From the NCBI RefSeq assembly GCF_021726515.1, contig NZ_JAKKCJ010000004.1:248001-312000 (forward strand): a DNA stretch of 64,000 nucleotides. The letters run 5' to 3'. The stretch is from Vibrio sp. CK2-1. Its GTDB lineage: Bacteria > Pseudomonadota > Gammaproteobacteria > Enterobacterales > Vibrionaceae. The first letter of the stretch is position 1; each line of letters starts with the position of its first letter. The notes below the pieces were generated by a model that was given only the letters and a program-made list of their open reading frames with translations, was not told where the DNA came from and did no database searches. This document shows positions 17,685 through 27,653 of the stretch, piece after piece. The translations under genes and the position numbers were made by a program.

Positions 17685-18331
17685 CGAATGAATTTTAAAA
17701 TGTGTCCTTTAAATTCACCGTCAATATAATCAGTATGAGCGGGTTTTTCATTTGTATAAGTGAAGCCGAACTCGATCATTTTGGTGCTGAGTTTGTTTTT
17801 TCTGCCACGGCCCGGATCAACTAAAATGACCTCACACTGCGGGTTGGCATGAGCATTGATAAAGCTTGCCAGTAGATTGATATGATTATCTTCATAAAGT
17901 AGGTCACTGCCAATGATCATATCGAATAAGCCTAGATTATCACTGAGATCGGCCCAATCGGTACGTTCAAAATCAATCAAACGATCGCCATTTAATTCAG
18001 TATTACGATCAAGGAAAGTTTGCACTTCAGGGTGGTAGTCGGTGGCAGTAATATCAGCCGATTGCGCATTCAATACAAGACTTGATAAACCAATGCCGCA
18101 ACCAATTTCTAGAATACGTTTTTTACCCGTTTCACAATCAAACATATAGTGCGCAAGAACGAGGCTCGAAGGCCACAACACACCAAATATTGGCCAAGAA
18201 GCCGATGAAATCCCGAGTTTCTCCGCCACACCATCAGGGTCGTGAAATTCTTGATTACTGCGCAGGGTACACAAGTGAATATCAGTTTTACCAAATTCTA
18301 TGGTCTGATAACTTAAACGTAATTTTGTCAT
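17681..18331 (-). CDS. SAM-dependent methyltransferase (Methyltransf_16 / METTL21-like)
   Basis: 216 residues. The SAM-binding motif ILEIGCGIGLSSL lies near residues 73-85, motif II is ITATDYHPEV and the post-motif IIGSDLLYED is characteristic of the nicotinamide / lysine-methyltransferase-like family 16. An N-terminal segment with FGVLWPSSLVLAHYM precedes the SAM site, as in this family. The substrate is unknown, possibly a protein lysine. It converges on the ABM gene with a 4-base overlap. Confidence 0.82.
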   Translation of the reverse strand: MTKLRLSYQTIEFGKTDIHLCTLRSNQEFHDPDGVAEKLGISSASWPIFGVLWPSSLVLAHYMFDCETGKKRILEIGCGIGLSSLVLNAQSADITATDYHPEVQTFLDRNTELNGDRLIDFERTDWADLSDNLGLFDMIIGSDLLYEDNHINLLASFINAHANPQCEVILVDPGRGRKNKLSTKMIEFGFTYTNEKPAHTDYIDGEFKGHILKFIR

Positions 18332-18483
18332 GGTTAGCCTAAATAATTGGCGCTGAGCCAGCTAACTAGGCATGCTAGATGAAATGACAAAACGGGAAAG
18401 AAGTTTTAAGAGTATAGAATAAAAGCAAAAAGGCAATTTATATATACCTTGGCCACATGGTTATTACGCTTAAAGAGGGTTAA

Positions 18484-19683
18484 ATGACGACATCATCAAT
18501 AGAGACGAAAAGAATAATGACAACGAAAAATCGAATGATGTTGCTAGTGGTAGGAGTGCTGTTAATTGCGGCAAATTTACGTGCTCCAGTCACCGGAATT
18601 GCCCCAATGATTGAACTAGTATCTGGGTCTTTTCAATTATCGGCCACTCAAGCAGGGTTACTGACAACATTACCTCTTATCGCATTTGCATTATTTGCAC
18701 CGCCTTCTGCCTATTTAGCAAAACGTTTTGGTGTTGAATATACGATCTTTTTCGCGCTGGTTTTTATTGCCATCGGTTTGATTTTACGCTCACTTGGTAG
18801 TGTCAGTAGTTTGTTTATCGGAACTGGGTTAATTGGTGTCGGAGTGAGTATTGGTAATGTCTTGCTCCCTATAGTAGTGAAACGAGATTTCCCAATGAAA
18901 GTTGCATTGATGACCTCTAGTTATGTTTTAGCGATGGGGATTGCCTCCGCATTGGCATCGGCATTTTCAATACCATTGGCTAATTTCCATCAACTAGGAT
19001 GGCAATGGTCACTGGCGGCGTTGAGTCTACTTACCTTTATTGCAATGGTTGTTTGGTTACCGCAATTAGCCAATAACCAAAAGCCTAATGCGGTGAATGA
19101 TGGTGCTTCTACATCGGTCAACTTATGGTCTAAATCTTTGGCGTGGCAAGTTTCTTTCTACTTGGGATGTGGTTCATATTTTACTTATACCATGGTGGCT
19201 TGGTTGCCGAGCTTATTAGTTCAAGCAGGATATAGTTCAGCAGAAGCCGGGGTGATTTATGGAGTATTTCAAATAGGAACAGCGCTTCCGGGTATTTTCG
19301 TTATTCCACTTGTAGCAAAGCTTGCAGATCAGCGTATTCCAGCCTTTGGAATTTGTTTTATTGCTGGCGCCGCGTCAGTGGGGCTATTGATACTGCCGCA
19401 GTTTGCTTATATGTGGTCATTTTTACTTGGACTAGCGTCTGGAGCTTGGTTCATCTTGGGTTTGTCTTTTATCAGTTTCAGAACGAGCAATCCGTTACAA
19501 GCAACCTCGCTATCGGGAATGGCTCAATTCTTAGGTTATTCATTAGCGGCGATTGGACCAATGTTGGCTGGCTATCTATATGGATTAAATAATGGTTGGA
19601 ACGAAGTGATTTGGATGATCGTAATCCTATGTACTATCGCCGGCACAATAGGGCTGTTCGCAGGTCGAAACCGAGTTATTTAA
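18484..19683 (+). CDS. MFS transporter of the CynX/NimT family
   Basis: 399 residues with 12 predicted membrane helices. The signature NLRAPVTGIAPMIELV near residue 31 is the CynX/NimT/YeaN family mark, and the loop LAKRFGVEYT replaces the usual MFS motif A. It is likely an exporter or importer of a small organic compound (cyanate- and 2-nitroimidazole-related members are known). GAGGG lies about 8 bases before ATG. Alternative ATG codons at 18517 or further in are possible. It ends in a terminator shared with asnS. Confidence 0.85.
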   Translation: MTTSSIETKRIMTTKNRMMLLVVGVLLIAANLRAPVTGIAPMIELVSGSFQLSATQAGLLTTLPLIAFALFAPPSAYLAKRFGVEYTIFFALVFIAIGLILRSLGSVSSLFIGTGLIGVGVSIGNVLLPIVVKRDFPMKVALMTSSYVLAMGIASALASAFSIPLANFHQLGWQWSLAALSLLTFIAMVVWLPQLANNQKPNAVNDGASTSVNLWSKSLAWQVSFYLGCGSYFTYTMVAWLPSLLVQAGYSSAEAGVIYGVFQIGTALPGIFVIPLVAKLADQRIPAFGICFIAGAASVGLLILPQFAYMWSFLLGLASGAWFILGLSFISFRTSNPLQATSLSGMAQFLGYSLAAIGPMLAGYLYGLNNGWNEVIWMIVILCTIAGTIGLFAGRNRVI

Positions 19684-19712
19684 ATCTAAATAATTGAAAG
19701 ATAAAGAAATAA

Positions 19713-19747
19713 AAAAGCCTGCTCATTTTTAAGTGAGCAGGCTTTCA
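19713..19747. terminator. Bidirectional terminator between the MFS gene and asnS
   Basis: AAAGCCTGCTCA (19714-19725) and TGAGCAGGCTTT (19734-19745) form a 12-base-pair stem, with A-rich and T-rich flanks. Confidence 0.8.
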
Positions 19748-19771
19748 TTTAATAAGCAAAAATTCTAATGA

Positions 19772-21172
19772 TTAGAAGTTTGCGCTACGTGGTGTACGTG
19801 GGAATGGGATCACGTCACGAACGTTGCCCATACCGGTTACGTAAGAAACAAGGCGCTCAAAACCAAGACCGAAACCAGCGTGTGGCACAGTACCGTAACG
19901 ACGTAGGTCACGATACCAAGACATGTGCTCAGGATCGATGTTCATTGCAATCATACGTTGATCAAGTACATCTAAACGCTCTTCACGCTGTGCACCACCA
20001 ATGATTTCACCAATACCCGGTGCAAGTACGTCCATTGCCGCAACCGTTTTACCGTCATCGTTTAAACGCATGTAGAAAGCTTTAATGTCTTTCGGGTAGT
20101 TCTTAACGATTACTGGTGCGTTGAAGTGTTCTTCTGCAAGGAAACGCTCATGCTCAGAAGACATATCGATACCCCATTCAACAGGGAATTCAAACTCACG
20201 ACCAGAGTCTAGTAAGATTTGAATAGCATCGGTGTAGTCTACTTGTGCAAAGTCAGATTCAACAAACTTTTCAAGGCGAGTGATGGCTTCTTTATCGATA
20301 CGTGACGCAAAGAATTCAAGATCATCGCGACGCTCAGCAAGTACTGCTTTGAATACGTATTTCAGCATGTCTTCAGCCAGTTTTGCGACATCATCTAAAT
20401 CTGCAAAAGCGACTTCAGGCTCAACCATCCAAAATTCCGCTAAGTGGCGACTGGTGTTTGAGTTTTCAGCACGGAAAGTCGGGCCGAATGTGTAAACCTT
20501 GCTTAAAGCACACGCGTATGCTTCAGCATTTAATTGGCCAGAAACCGTTAGAAATGTTTCTTTACCGAAGAAATCTTCGTTGTAATCAACATTGCCTTTA
20601 TCAGTACGAGGTAGGTTTTCCATATCCAGCGTAGAGACGCGGAACATTTCACCTGCGCCTTCTGCATCAGAAGCCGTGATAAGTGGCGCTGAAGTCCAGA
20701 AGAAACCTTGCTCATGGTAAAAACGGTGAATAGCTTGAGATAAGCAGTTACGTACACGAGCCACAGCGCCAATGACGTTAGTGCGCGGACGAAGGTGGGC
20801 CACTTCACGTAAGTACTCAATAGAGTGACGAGTTTTCGCCATTGGGTAAGTGTCAGCGTCTTCAACCCAACCAACCACTTTTACTGCCGTTGCGGCTAGT
20901 TCAAAATCTTGACCTTTCGCTGGAGATTCAACGATTTTACCCGTTACTTCAACAGAACAACCTGTTGTTAGTTTTAGGACTTCATCATTGTAATTATTTA
21001 ACTCATTTGGGACCACGGCCTGAATCGGGTCGAAACAAGAGCCGTCATAAATGGCAAGGAAAGAGATTCCGGCTTTGGAATCACGACGTGTACGGATCCA
21101 ACCACGAACAGTGATTTCACTGTCTACGGCTAATTTACCGCTTAGTACGTCTGTTACAGGCGCGTAAGTCAT
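19772..21172 (-). CDS. asnS: Asparaginyl-tRNA synthetase
   Basis: 466 residues, full length. An N-terminal OB-fold anticodon-binding domain (about 15-105, [11 protein letters not shown]) is followed by the class II catalytic core: motif 1 region, motif 2 [27 protein letters not shown] and motif 3 [15 protein letters not shown]. It charges tRNA-Asn with asparagine using ATP. GGAG sits 6 bases before ATG 21172; the frame opens four codons earlier. A small hairpin, CACTGC/GCAGTG (21190-21195 / 21205-21210) around a run of A, lies in the leader. Confidence 0.96.
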   Translation of the reverse strand: MTYAPVTDVLSGKLAVDSEITVRGWIRTRRDSKAGISFLAIYDGSCFDPIQAVVPNELNNYNDEVLKLTTGCSVEVTGKIVESPAKGQDFELAATAVKVVGWVEDADTYPMAKTRHSIEYLREVAHLRPRTNVIGAVARVRNCLSQAIHRFYHEQGFFWTSAPLITASDAEGAGEMFRVSTLDMENLPRTDKGNVDYNEDFFGKETFLTVSGQLNAEAYACALSKVYTFGPTFRAENSNTSRHLAEFWMVEPEVAFADLDDVAKLAEDMLKYVFKAVLAERRDDLEFFASRIDKEAITRLEKFVESDFAQVDYTDAIQILLDSGREFEFPVEWGIDMSSEHERFLAEEHFNAPVIVKNYPKDIKAFYMRLNDDGKTVAAMDVLAPGIGEIIGGAQREERLDVLDQRMIAMNIDPEHMSWYRDLRRYGTVPHAGFGLGFERLVSYVTGMGNVRDVIPFPRTPRSANF

Positions 21173-21474
21173 TTTTTTCTCCATTAAAACACTGCAAAAA
21201 AAGGGCAGTGCAAACTAATCATTTAGGTGTAATAGACTATCAATTAAGCGCGATAGAAAATTATTACAAGTACTCGACATATTACCCAACACAGGTTTGG
21301 CATCAACCTTTATTGTGCAATTATTTCTATTTTTAGCGCTTTAGTTCTAAATTGAGCTGATAGTAGCCAAAAATATGCGTAAAAAAACAAGCTATATCGG
21401 TTTTAGTCGCGCTACAATGAAGATAATTAAGCCTAAGTGATTTGGCTATAAATGAGAGTGATTAAGGGGGAGTG

Positions 21475-22038
21475 GTGAATTTTCGACTGTTATGTACCAG
21501 CATTTTAGCAACAAGTTTTTTAGCGGGTTGCTCCACAATTGGTGGAGATCGCACTTCAGTGAAATCTGCACAAGATGTCAATGATCATATGACGTTTAAG
21601 CAAGATCCTATAACTCGTAGTATGGATTTACAGACCGATTCCTATTGGGCTAAATGTGAATCGGAATGGGATGGCTTGGGCTATCGTTACCGTACATCTG
21701 TTTATGCCAGTGGTAATCAGCAGACTCAACTTTATATCCGTTTGAAATCTTCTCAAGGCGCTTACGGCATAGAAAGAGCATTTGATGATAATGGTGAACA
21801 TTACCCATTAGAGCTTTATAAGCCAGAAAATAAATCCGATTCAGTCGTATATGAAAACTTTGCTTTGAATATTTCCCCTGAACAATTAAAAGCCGCCAGT
21901 AAAGCCCCTGTGGTGATGCATTTAAAAGGTAAGCAGCACGATTGTACCTTTACCGTTGAACAACCTGTCAGCTATGCGTTTTCTTTAAACCTAGATGAAT
22001 TAATGAAACAAGTGGATGAGGCTAAAGCGAAAGAATAA
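21475..22038 (+). CDS. Hypothetical lipoprotein
   Basis: 187 residues. A signal peptide ends in the lipobox LAGC (Cys about 18), so it is probably anchored to the outer membrane. The rest is a soluble domain with two further Cys (WAKCESEW and KQHDCTFTVEQ) that may pair. I do not recognise the family. It starts with GTG: tandem GTGs at 21472 and 21475 follow AAGGGG, and the second has the better spacing. Terminator at 22115-22148. Confidence 0.75.
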   Translation: MNFRLLCTSILATSFLAGCSTIGGDRTSVKSAQDVNDHMTFKQDPITRSMDLQTDSYWAKCESEWDGLGYRYRTSVYASGNQQTQLYIRLKSSQGAYGIERAFDDNGEHYPLELYKPENKSDSVVYENFALNISPEQLKAASKAPVVMHLKGKQHDCTFTVEQPVSYAFSLNLDELMKQVDEAKAKE

Positions 22039-22082
22039 CGAAGTTCGATTTTCGGCCGCTTTGCTACTCGTTACTCGATAAA

Positions 22083-22187
22083 GAAGAAAGCGAAGTACTA
22101 GAAGACAAAGCATTAAAAAAGGTGAACCAATAATTGGCTCACCTTTTTATTTACTTTCGAGTTTCCGAGAAGCGAAGCGCTCTAGAT
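22083..22187 (+). repeat. Two related GAAGCGAAG intergenic motifs flanking the terminator
   Basis: AGAAAGCGAAGTACTAGAAG (22083-22102) and GAGAAGCGAAGCGCTCTAGA (22168-22187) share the core AAGCGAAG followed by CTAGA or CTCTAGA, in the same orientation. They lie on either side of the terminator. They look like short dispersed intergenic repeats. I found no further copies in the window by eye. Confidence 0.3.
22115..22148. terminator. Intrinsic terminator between the lipoprotein gene and sdaA
   Basis: AAAGGTGA pairs with TCACCTTT, and an inner CCAAT/ATTGG extends the stem; A-run before and T-run after. It probably serves the plus-strand gene and may also stop sdaA transcripts. Confidence 0.75.
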
Positions 22188-22201
22188 TCGCTAACCGAGT
22201 A

Positions 22202-23563
22202 TCAACAAATCACTTTAACCGCTAAACCACCTTGCGAGGTCTCACGGTACTTAGCATTCATATCTTTACCTGTCTCTAGCATGGTTTCGATAACTTTATC
22301 TAAAGATACACGAGGCTCAGAAGAACGACGTAGTGCCATACGAGTGGAGTTAATCGCTTTAACCGCAGCAATACCATTACGCTCGATACAAGGTACTTGT
22401 ACTTGTCCCGCGACAGGGTCACAAGTTAAGCCAAGATTGTGTTCCATGCCAATTTCTGCCGCCATACACACTTGCTCTGGGCTACCACCTAGTAACTCAG
22501 CAAGGCCAGCTGCTGCCATTGAACAAGCAACACCCACTTCACCTTGGCAACCAACTTCCGCGCCAGAAATAGAAGCGTTTTGCTTATACAAGCCACCAAT
22601 TGCGCCAGAAGCGGCGAAGTAGCGGATATAGTCTTTTTCGGTTACTGGCTGAATGAATTTATCGTAATAGGCGAGTACCGCTGGAATAATGCCACATGCA
22701 CCATTGGTTGGCGCTGTAACCACTCGGCCACCCGCAGCATTTTCTTCATTGACCGCAAAGGCATACATATTTACCCAATCGATTACCGCCATAGGATCGG
22801 TAGAAGTATTAGATGATGTCATTAACTGCTGACGCAATGCTGCCGCACGGCGAGGGACACGCAATGGACCTGGCAAAATACCTTCAGTGCTCATACCTTT
22901 TTCCATACATTCACGCATGGTTGACCAAATGTTGGCGAAATAGGTACACACTTCTTCTTTAGAGTATTGAGCACTTTCGTTTTTCATCACTAAAGTACTG
23001 ATCGACAGACCATGTTCTTTACACAAAGAAACAAGCTCAGTTGCAGTATTAAACTCGTAAGGCACCTGATAGCTTGATTCGACTTTTTTACCAAAGTTTT
23101 CTTCATCAACAATAAAACCACCACCGATAGAGTAGTAAGTCTTAGTGTAAACCACTTCATCGCCAATCCAGGCGTGTAAAGTCATGCCATTTTCATGCAA
23201 TGAAAGGTTGGTCTTTTGGAAGTTCATGCCACCGTCTTTTGGAAAATCAACAGTGTGACTGTCCATCCCAACCGGTAAGCGTTCTGTTTGTTCAACACGA
23301 GCCATGAAGCTCGGGATTGAGTCAATATCTACGTGTTCTGGCGTGTTACCTGCCAGACCCATAATGATAGCGATATCAGTATGGTGACCTTTCCCTGTCA
23401 GTGATAATGAACCGTAAACATCGACAGTAATTTTTGTAATATCACGCAGCTTACCTTGCTCTGTAAGATCATCGATAAACTGTTTACCGGCTTTCATAGG
23501 ACCAACCGTGTGAGAACTGGATGGGCCAACACCAATTTTGTAGATATCAAAAACACTGATCAT
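22202..23563 (-). CDS. sdaA: L-serine dehydratase (iron-sulfur, single-chain)
   Basis: 453 residues, full length. The N-terminal beta domain begins [21 protein letters not shown], and the C-terminal alpha domain holds the conserved Cys residues of the [4Fe-4S] cluster ([48 protein letters not shown]). It deaminates L-serine to pyruvate and ammonia. AGAGG precedes ATG. It lies 148 bases downstream of sdaC, with an imperfect hairpin (23579-23602) just before its ribosome site. Confidence 0.95.
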   Translation of the reverse strand: MISVFDIYKIGVGPSSSHTVGPMKAGKQFIDDLTEQGKLRDITKITVDVYGSLSLTGKGHHTDIAIIMGLAGNTPEHVDIDSIPSFMARVEQTERLPVGMDSHTVDFPKDGGMNFQKTNLSLHENGMTLHAWIGDEVVYTKTYYSIGGGFIVDEENFGKKVESSYQVPYEFNTATELVSLCKEHGLSISTLVMKNESAQYSKEEVCTYFANIWSTMRECMEKGMSTEGILPGPLRVPRRAAALRQQLMTSSNTSTDPMAVIDWVNMYAFAVNEENAAGGRVVTAPTNGACGIIPAVLAYYDKFIQPVTEKDYIRYFAASGAIGGLYKQNASISGAEVGCQGEVGVACSMAAAGLAELLGGSPEQVCMAAEIGMEHNLGLTCDPVAGQVQVPCIERNGIAAVKAINSTRMALRRSSEPRVSLDKVIETMLETGKDMNAKYRETSQGGLAVKVIC

Positions 23564-23711
23564 GTTATTACCTCTGATAAGCCCCTTAGGATTAAGAGGC
23601 TTTAAGTTTTCTATTGCTGTTTATGTAGAGTAGCTTTGCTATTTTATTTCTGAAACTTTGTATTGATTAGCTAAATTATAGCCTAGTTTGCTATATCTCT
23701 AGAACCATAGC

Positions 23712-24971
23712 TCAAAAGGAGCCGTAGATTACAGAAGTAATCGCTGCAACACCACAAATAGCTGTAAAGATTTGTGCAAAAGATGAGGTCTTGAACTTCG
23801 CCATTGCAGGCACTTTACGCATCGCATAAACCGGCATAATAAACAGGATTGCCGCAATCATTGGCGCGCCCATAGATTCGATCATACCTAGGATGCTTGG
23901 GTTGATGATTGAAATGACCCATGTAGTTAACACAATAAACAGTAATGAAACTTTGTTAGCCTTTGTTTCAGACGCTTTTGAACGAGATTTCACTAGACCT
24001 ACTAAGCCTTCATGAGCACCAAGGAAGTGACCAAAGTAGCTTGAAGTGATGGCAGCAAAAGCCACGATAGGGCCTAGATATGAAATCATTGGCGAAGAGT
24101 GAATGTTGGCTAAGTAAGACAATACGCTGATGTTTTGCGCTTGCGCTTCACCTAGTTGTTCTGGTGTTAAAGAAAGTACAACAGAGAATACAAAAAACAT
24201 CACGAACGCCATCAACATTGTTGCTGCACCGCCAGTGATCATGTCAGTTTTCTTCACCGCATTGTCACCATAAACACGACGTTGCTCTTTAGCAAACTGG
24301 CTGATGATAGGGCTATGGTTGAATGAGAACACAATAATTGGGATCGCTAACCAAATGATTTTTGGCATTTCAGCCCAGTTTGGCGTGACTTCAGCCATTG
24401 AAGTATTCCACTCAGGGATAAGAAAAACAGATAGCGCTAATAAGATGAACACAAGAGGGTAAACCATCAGTGACGTCACTTTTAGCATTAGCTCTTTGCC
24501 AAAGATCACTCCGCAAGTCATCAAGCTAATTAAAGCGCCAGAAAGTAACCAGCGTGGAATTGATTCAAAACCAAGTTGGTTGACTAAGAAAGAATCAACC
24601 GTATTCGTAATACCTACGCCATAAATCAGCACGATTGGATAGATCGCAAAGAAATAAGCAAAAGTAATGATTGTGGCGCCAGTTTTACCGAAATGTTCTT
24701 CAACGGTATCGGTAATATCTGCATTTGGATTTTTAGCAGATAAAACGAAACGGGCTAAACCTTTGTGAGCAAGCCAAATCATTGGCATGGCAATTAAGGC
24801 CAGAATAACCAATGGCCAAAAGCCACCAGCACCGGCTTTAATTGGTAGAAATAACACGCCAGCACCTACCGCGGTGCCAAATAAAGATAGTACCCAAGAA
24901 AAATCTTGGTAAGTCCATTTAGTCGAAGTTGGAGCACTTTCGACTGCAGCATTAATGGTTTTCGTATTCAT
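23712..24971 (-). CDS. sdaC: Serine transporter (HAAAP family)
   Basis: 419 residues with 11 predicted membrane helices. FSWVLSLFGTAVGAGVLFLPIKAGAGG near the N-terminus is the HAAAP-family signature, and the gene context with sdaA supports SdaC (serine:proton symport). The frame extends upstream to 25055, but MNTKT at 24971, with AAGAGA before it, is the expected start. The 298 bases upstream (to nudL) hold its promoter; no specific operator could be recognised. Confidence 0.93.
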   Translation of the reverse strand: MNTKTINAAVESAPTSTKWTYQDFSWVLSLFGTAVGAGVLFLPIKAGAGGFWPLVILALIAMPMIWLAHKGLARFVLSAKNPNADITDTVEEHFGKTGATIITFAYFFAIYPIVLIYGVGITNTVDSFLVNQLGFESIPRWLLSGALISLMTCGVIFGKELMLKVTSLMVYPLVFILLALSVFLIPEWNTSMAEVTPNWAEMPKIIWLAIPIIVFSFNHSPIISQFAKEQRRVYGDNAVKKTDMITGGAATMLMAFVMFFVFSVVLSLTPEQLGEAQAQNISVLSYLANIHSSPMISYLGPIVAFAAITSSYFGHFLGAHEGLVGLVKSRSKASETKANKVSLLFIVLTTWVISIINPSILGMIESMGAPMIAAILFIMPVYAMRKVPAMAKFKTSSFAQIFTAICGVAAITSVIYGSF

Positions 24972-25269
24972 TGTTAATTCTCTTAAAAGTTGGGAACAGG
25001 AAGAATTGGCGTGGATTATGCTGATCTTGAGGGATAAAAATAGGATCAATATCACTTTATTTGCGGAATAAGTTACAAGTGTTTCATAACATGCGCTGTG
25101 TCACGAAAAAACTGCGCTTCAGATTAAATAAACTTATCCGAAAGAGTGAAAGTTCTTATGTGAAACTGAAGGTTGCTTAAATGGTGAGCAGCCGTTAAAG
25201 CAAACGACTTATCTATGAGGTTGGAAATATGAAAATTAATTCACTTATAAAAATAAGGGTAATGGTGAA

Positions 25270-25953
25270 TTAAACAGCAGAATGCAGAAGTGCCTGCTGT
25301 TGCAGATTGGATTGAGAAGCTATCTGGCTATCAATTGATGATGGGGAATAACTTGCTAGATCTTTGATAGACAGCTGGGATTGCAAAGCTTGAATGATTT
25401 GCGCAGTGACGCCCCATATAAAATGCTTTTGATAGTTGATGGCAAAGATACGATGCGCAGATCCTTTAATTTGCATCTTTTTACTGTAAAGATTATCGGG
25501 GTTAAATAAGTAAGTCGCAGGTACTTCAAAAATATAATCGACTTCATTTTTATCTATGGTGCTTTGATAGCCATCGTCAACAAAGGCAATGAAAGGGGTG
25601 ACATTAAAGCGGCTAATGGTAGTGAGTTCTGGTAGTTGGCCAAAAATGTTGACTTGGCTAGGATGTAAGCCAATTTCTTCGTGTGCTTCTCTTATCGCTG
25701 TATCGGCAAGTGAATGATCAAAAAATTCGAATTTACCACCGGGAAAGCTAATCTGTCCCGGATGGTTTTTTAAATGGGAAGCCCGTTTCGTCAGTATGAC
25801 CGACAAACCTTCAGGGCGATCGACACAAGGAATCAAAACCGCCGCTTTTCTTAACTTCTCAGGATCTAGATGAGCCACTCGTAATAAGCTCTCAGGCTGA
25901 TATCTAGCAGGAATGTTTAATGAAAACTGACGCAATAACTCTTCTTTTTTCAT
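25270..25953 (-). CDS. nudL: NudL-type Nudix hydrolase (putative CoA pyrophosphatase)
   Basis: 227 residues. The NudL-type preface SHLKNHPGQISFPGGK leads into the Nudix box, ending AIREAHEEIGL with the catalytic REXXEE core; the first acidic position is Asp, as often seen in this subfamily. It likely cleaves CoA or a related nucleotide. AAGGA lies 6 bases before ATG 25953 and touches the alternative start at 25959. It lies 37 bases after pabB, as in E. coli pabB-yeaB-sdaA. Confidence 0.87.
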   Translation of the reverse strand: MKKEELLRQFSLNIPARYQPESLLRVAHLDPEKLRKAAVLIPCVDRPEGLSVILTKRASHLKNHPGQISFPGGKFEFFDHSLADTAIREAHEEIGLHPSQVNIFGQLPELTTISRFNVTPFIAFVDDGYQSTIDKNEVDYIFEVPATYLFNPDNLYSKKMQIKGSAHRIFAINYQKHFIWGVTAQIIQALQSQLSIKDLASYSPSSIDSQIASQSNLQQQALLHSAV

Positions 25954-25990
25954 AAACATTCCTTGTCGTCGGTTTTTCTGTGTTTACAGA

Positions 25991-27427
25991 TTACAGGCTA
26001 GATAACGTTGGCAAAATCCGGCTGACTTTATCGAGCGTTTCTTGGTATTCCGATTCCGCTTCGCTATCGGCAACAATACCACCGCCAGCCCAAGCATAAA
26101 GGTGCTGCTGGTATGCTACTAAAGTTCTGATTGTGATATTGGTGTCCATGCGGCCACAACGGCTGATGTAACCAATACTTCCACAATAAGCATTACGGCG
26201 GTGAGGCTCTAATTCTTCAATGATTTCCATCGCACGAATTTTTGGCGCACCAGTAATCGAGCCACCAGGAAAACAGGCGCGGAGTAAATCGCTACCGCAT
26301 TGATCTTTATCGAGTATAGCACGGATAGTACTGACTAAATGGTGCACTGCGGGGAAGCTTTCAATAGCAAATAGCTCAGGAACAGTGACCGAACCGGGTT
26401 TGGCGACACGACCAATATCATTACGTAGTAGATCGACAATCATCAAGTTTTCCGCTTGATCTTTCTCAGCGTTCTTAAGTTGTTCGGCTAATTGCTTGTC
26501 TTGTTCTGCATCTTTTGAACGTGGGCGAGTGCCTTTGATTGGCTTAGTTTCAATCACGTTTTGATTGAGTTCGTTTTTATTAAGTTCTAAGAAGCGTTCA
26601 GGCGAAATACTGATTAATGTGGTTTCATCGGTTCGGATAAACGCAGAAAAAGGCGCGTGATTAGATTGTTCCAGCGCTTGGTAGGCTAACCATTCTGAGC
26701 CTTGATATTGAGCATTAAAGCGTTGCGCTAGGTTGATTTGATAGCAATCTCCCGAGCGTAGGTACTCTTGAATAGCGTTGAATTTTTCAATATACGACGC
26801 TTTGGTCATATTCGATTGCCAGTCAGAGCTCAATGCAAACGCTTTGCTCGGTAGGCTTTGCTGTGATTCTAACCAAGCTTGATGTTGCTCGATATTCTGC
26901 CCGACGAAATAAGCTTGTTTTAATTGATGATCAACGATAAATGCCCATTCATATAAACCAATCGCCATGTCCGCGGTGGGAATGTCGTGTTCTGCCAAAG
27001 AGGGCATCTGTTCGACACGACGACCTAGATCATAACCAAAGTAACCTAAAGCGCCGCCAATGAAAGGAACGTCATCGATGCTTGGTTGTGCCGGCAGTAA
27101 TTGTTGCTGGTAGTGAGCAAGTAGTGTGAATGGATCATCTTCAGATTTTTGAATTTGCAACTCGCTGGTATCCGTCTTTTGATAAATACTCGTGATACTG
27201 CCATGGGTAAGCAACTTGGCAATTGGGTTAGCCACTAAAATATCGTAGCGATTATTGGGGTGGCCGTCTGCGGCTGAGCGTAACAGCATTGCCCAAGGTA
27301 GATGCTCGATGGCAGCAAAATAATGCTTAGCTAAGCCTTCCGCGTAAGGAATGTGTTTAATCTTTATACGGTCTTGGAGTGTGCTTGAGTTGTTTTGAGT
27401 CATATTGGAATTATTTTGCTTTTTCAT
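25991..27427 (-). CDS. pabB: Aminodeoxychorismate synthase component I
   Basis: 478 residues. It is an anthranilate-synthase-I-like chorismate enzyme. PIKGTRPRSKD contains the lysine characteristic of PabB (PIKGT instead of PIAGT of TrpE), and DLLRNDIGRV, GGSITGAPKIRAMEIIEELEP and GGGIVADSEAESEYQETLDK supply the chorismate- and magnesium-binding residues. With PabA glutaminase it makes 4-amino-4-deoxychorismate for folate. The upstream Shine-Dalgarno is poor, and a second start at 27403 is possible. Confidence 0.93.
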   Translation of the reverse strand: MKKQNNSNMTQNNSSTLQDRIKIKHIPYAEGLAKHYFAAIEHLPWAMLLRSAADGHPNNRYDILVANPIAKLLTHGSITSIYQKTDTSELQIQKSEDDPFTLLAHYQQQLLPAQPSIDDVPFIGGALGYFGYDLGRRVEQMPSLAEHDIPTADMAIGLYEWAFIVDHQLKQAYFVGQNIEQHQAWLESQQSLPSKAFALSSDWQSNMTKASYIEKFNAIQEYLRSGDCYQINLAQRFNAQYQGSEWLAYQALEQSNHAPFSAFIRTDETTLISISPERFLELNKNELNQNVIETKPIKGTRPRSKDAEQDKQLAEQLKNAEKDQAENLMIVDLLRNDIGRVAKPGSVTVPELFAIESFPAVHHLVSTIRAILDKDQCGSDLLRACFPGGSITGAPKIRAMEIIEELEPHRRNAYCGSIGYISRCGRMDTNITIRTLVAYQQHLYAWAGGGIVADSEAESEYQETLDKVSRILPTLSSL

Positions 27428-27653
27428 TCTATAAAGTGTGACAAAGGTTCAATCGTTACGTGGCATCGAATGCTGAGCGAGAGTATCATAATTCCAGATT
27501 AAGCAATGTATGTGAATCGGTAATTGATTGGTTTAGTTAAAATCCCGCCCAAACAAGGATTTGTTGGTTATCAGGGTGACACTGTCACTGTTATGACTAT
27601 CCACTATCGCCAGTCTTTATCCAATTATAATAATGTAATGTGTAGAGGCATGT

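Noticed and set aside
22034..22115. TAACGAAG after the lipoprotein gene as a third attC site
   Set aside because: No complementary right arm and no GCGTTA-type end within 150 bases.
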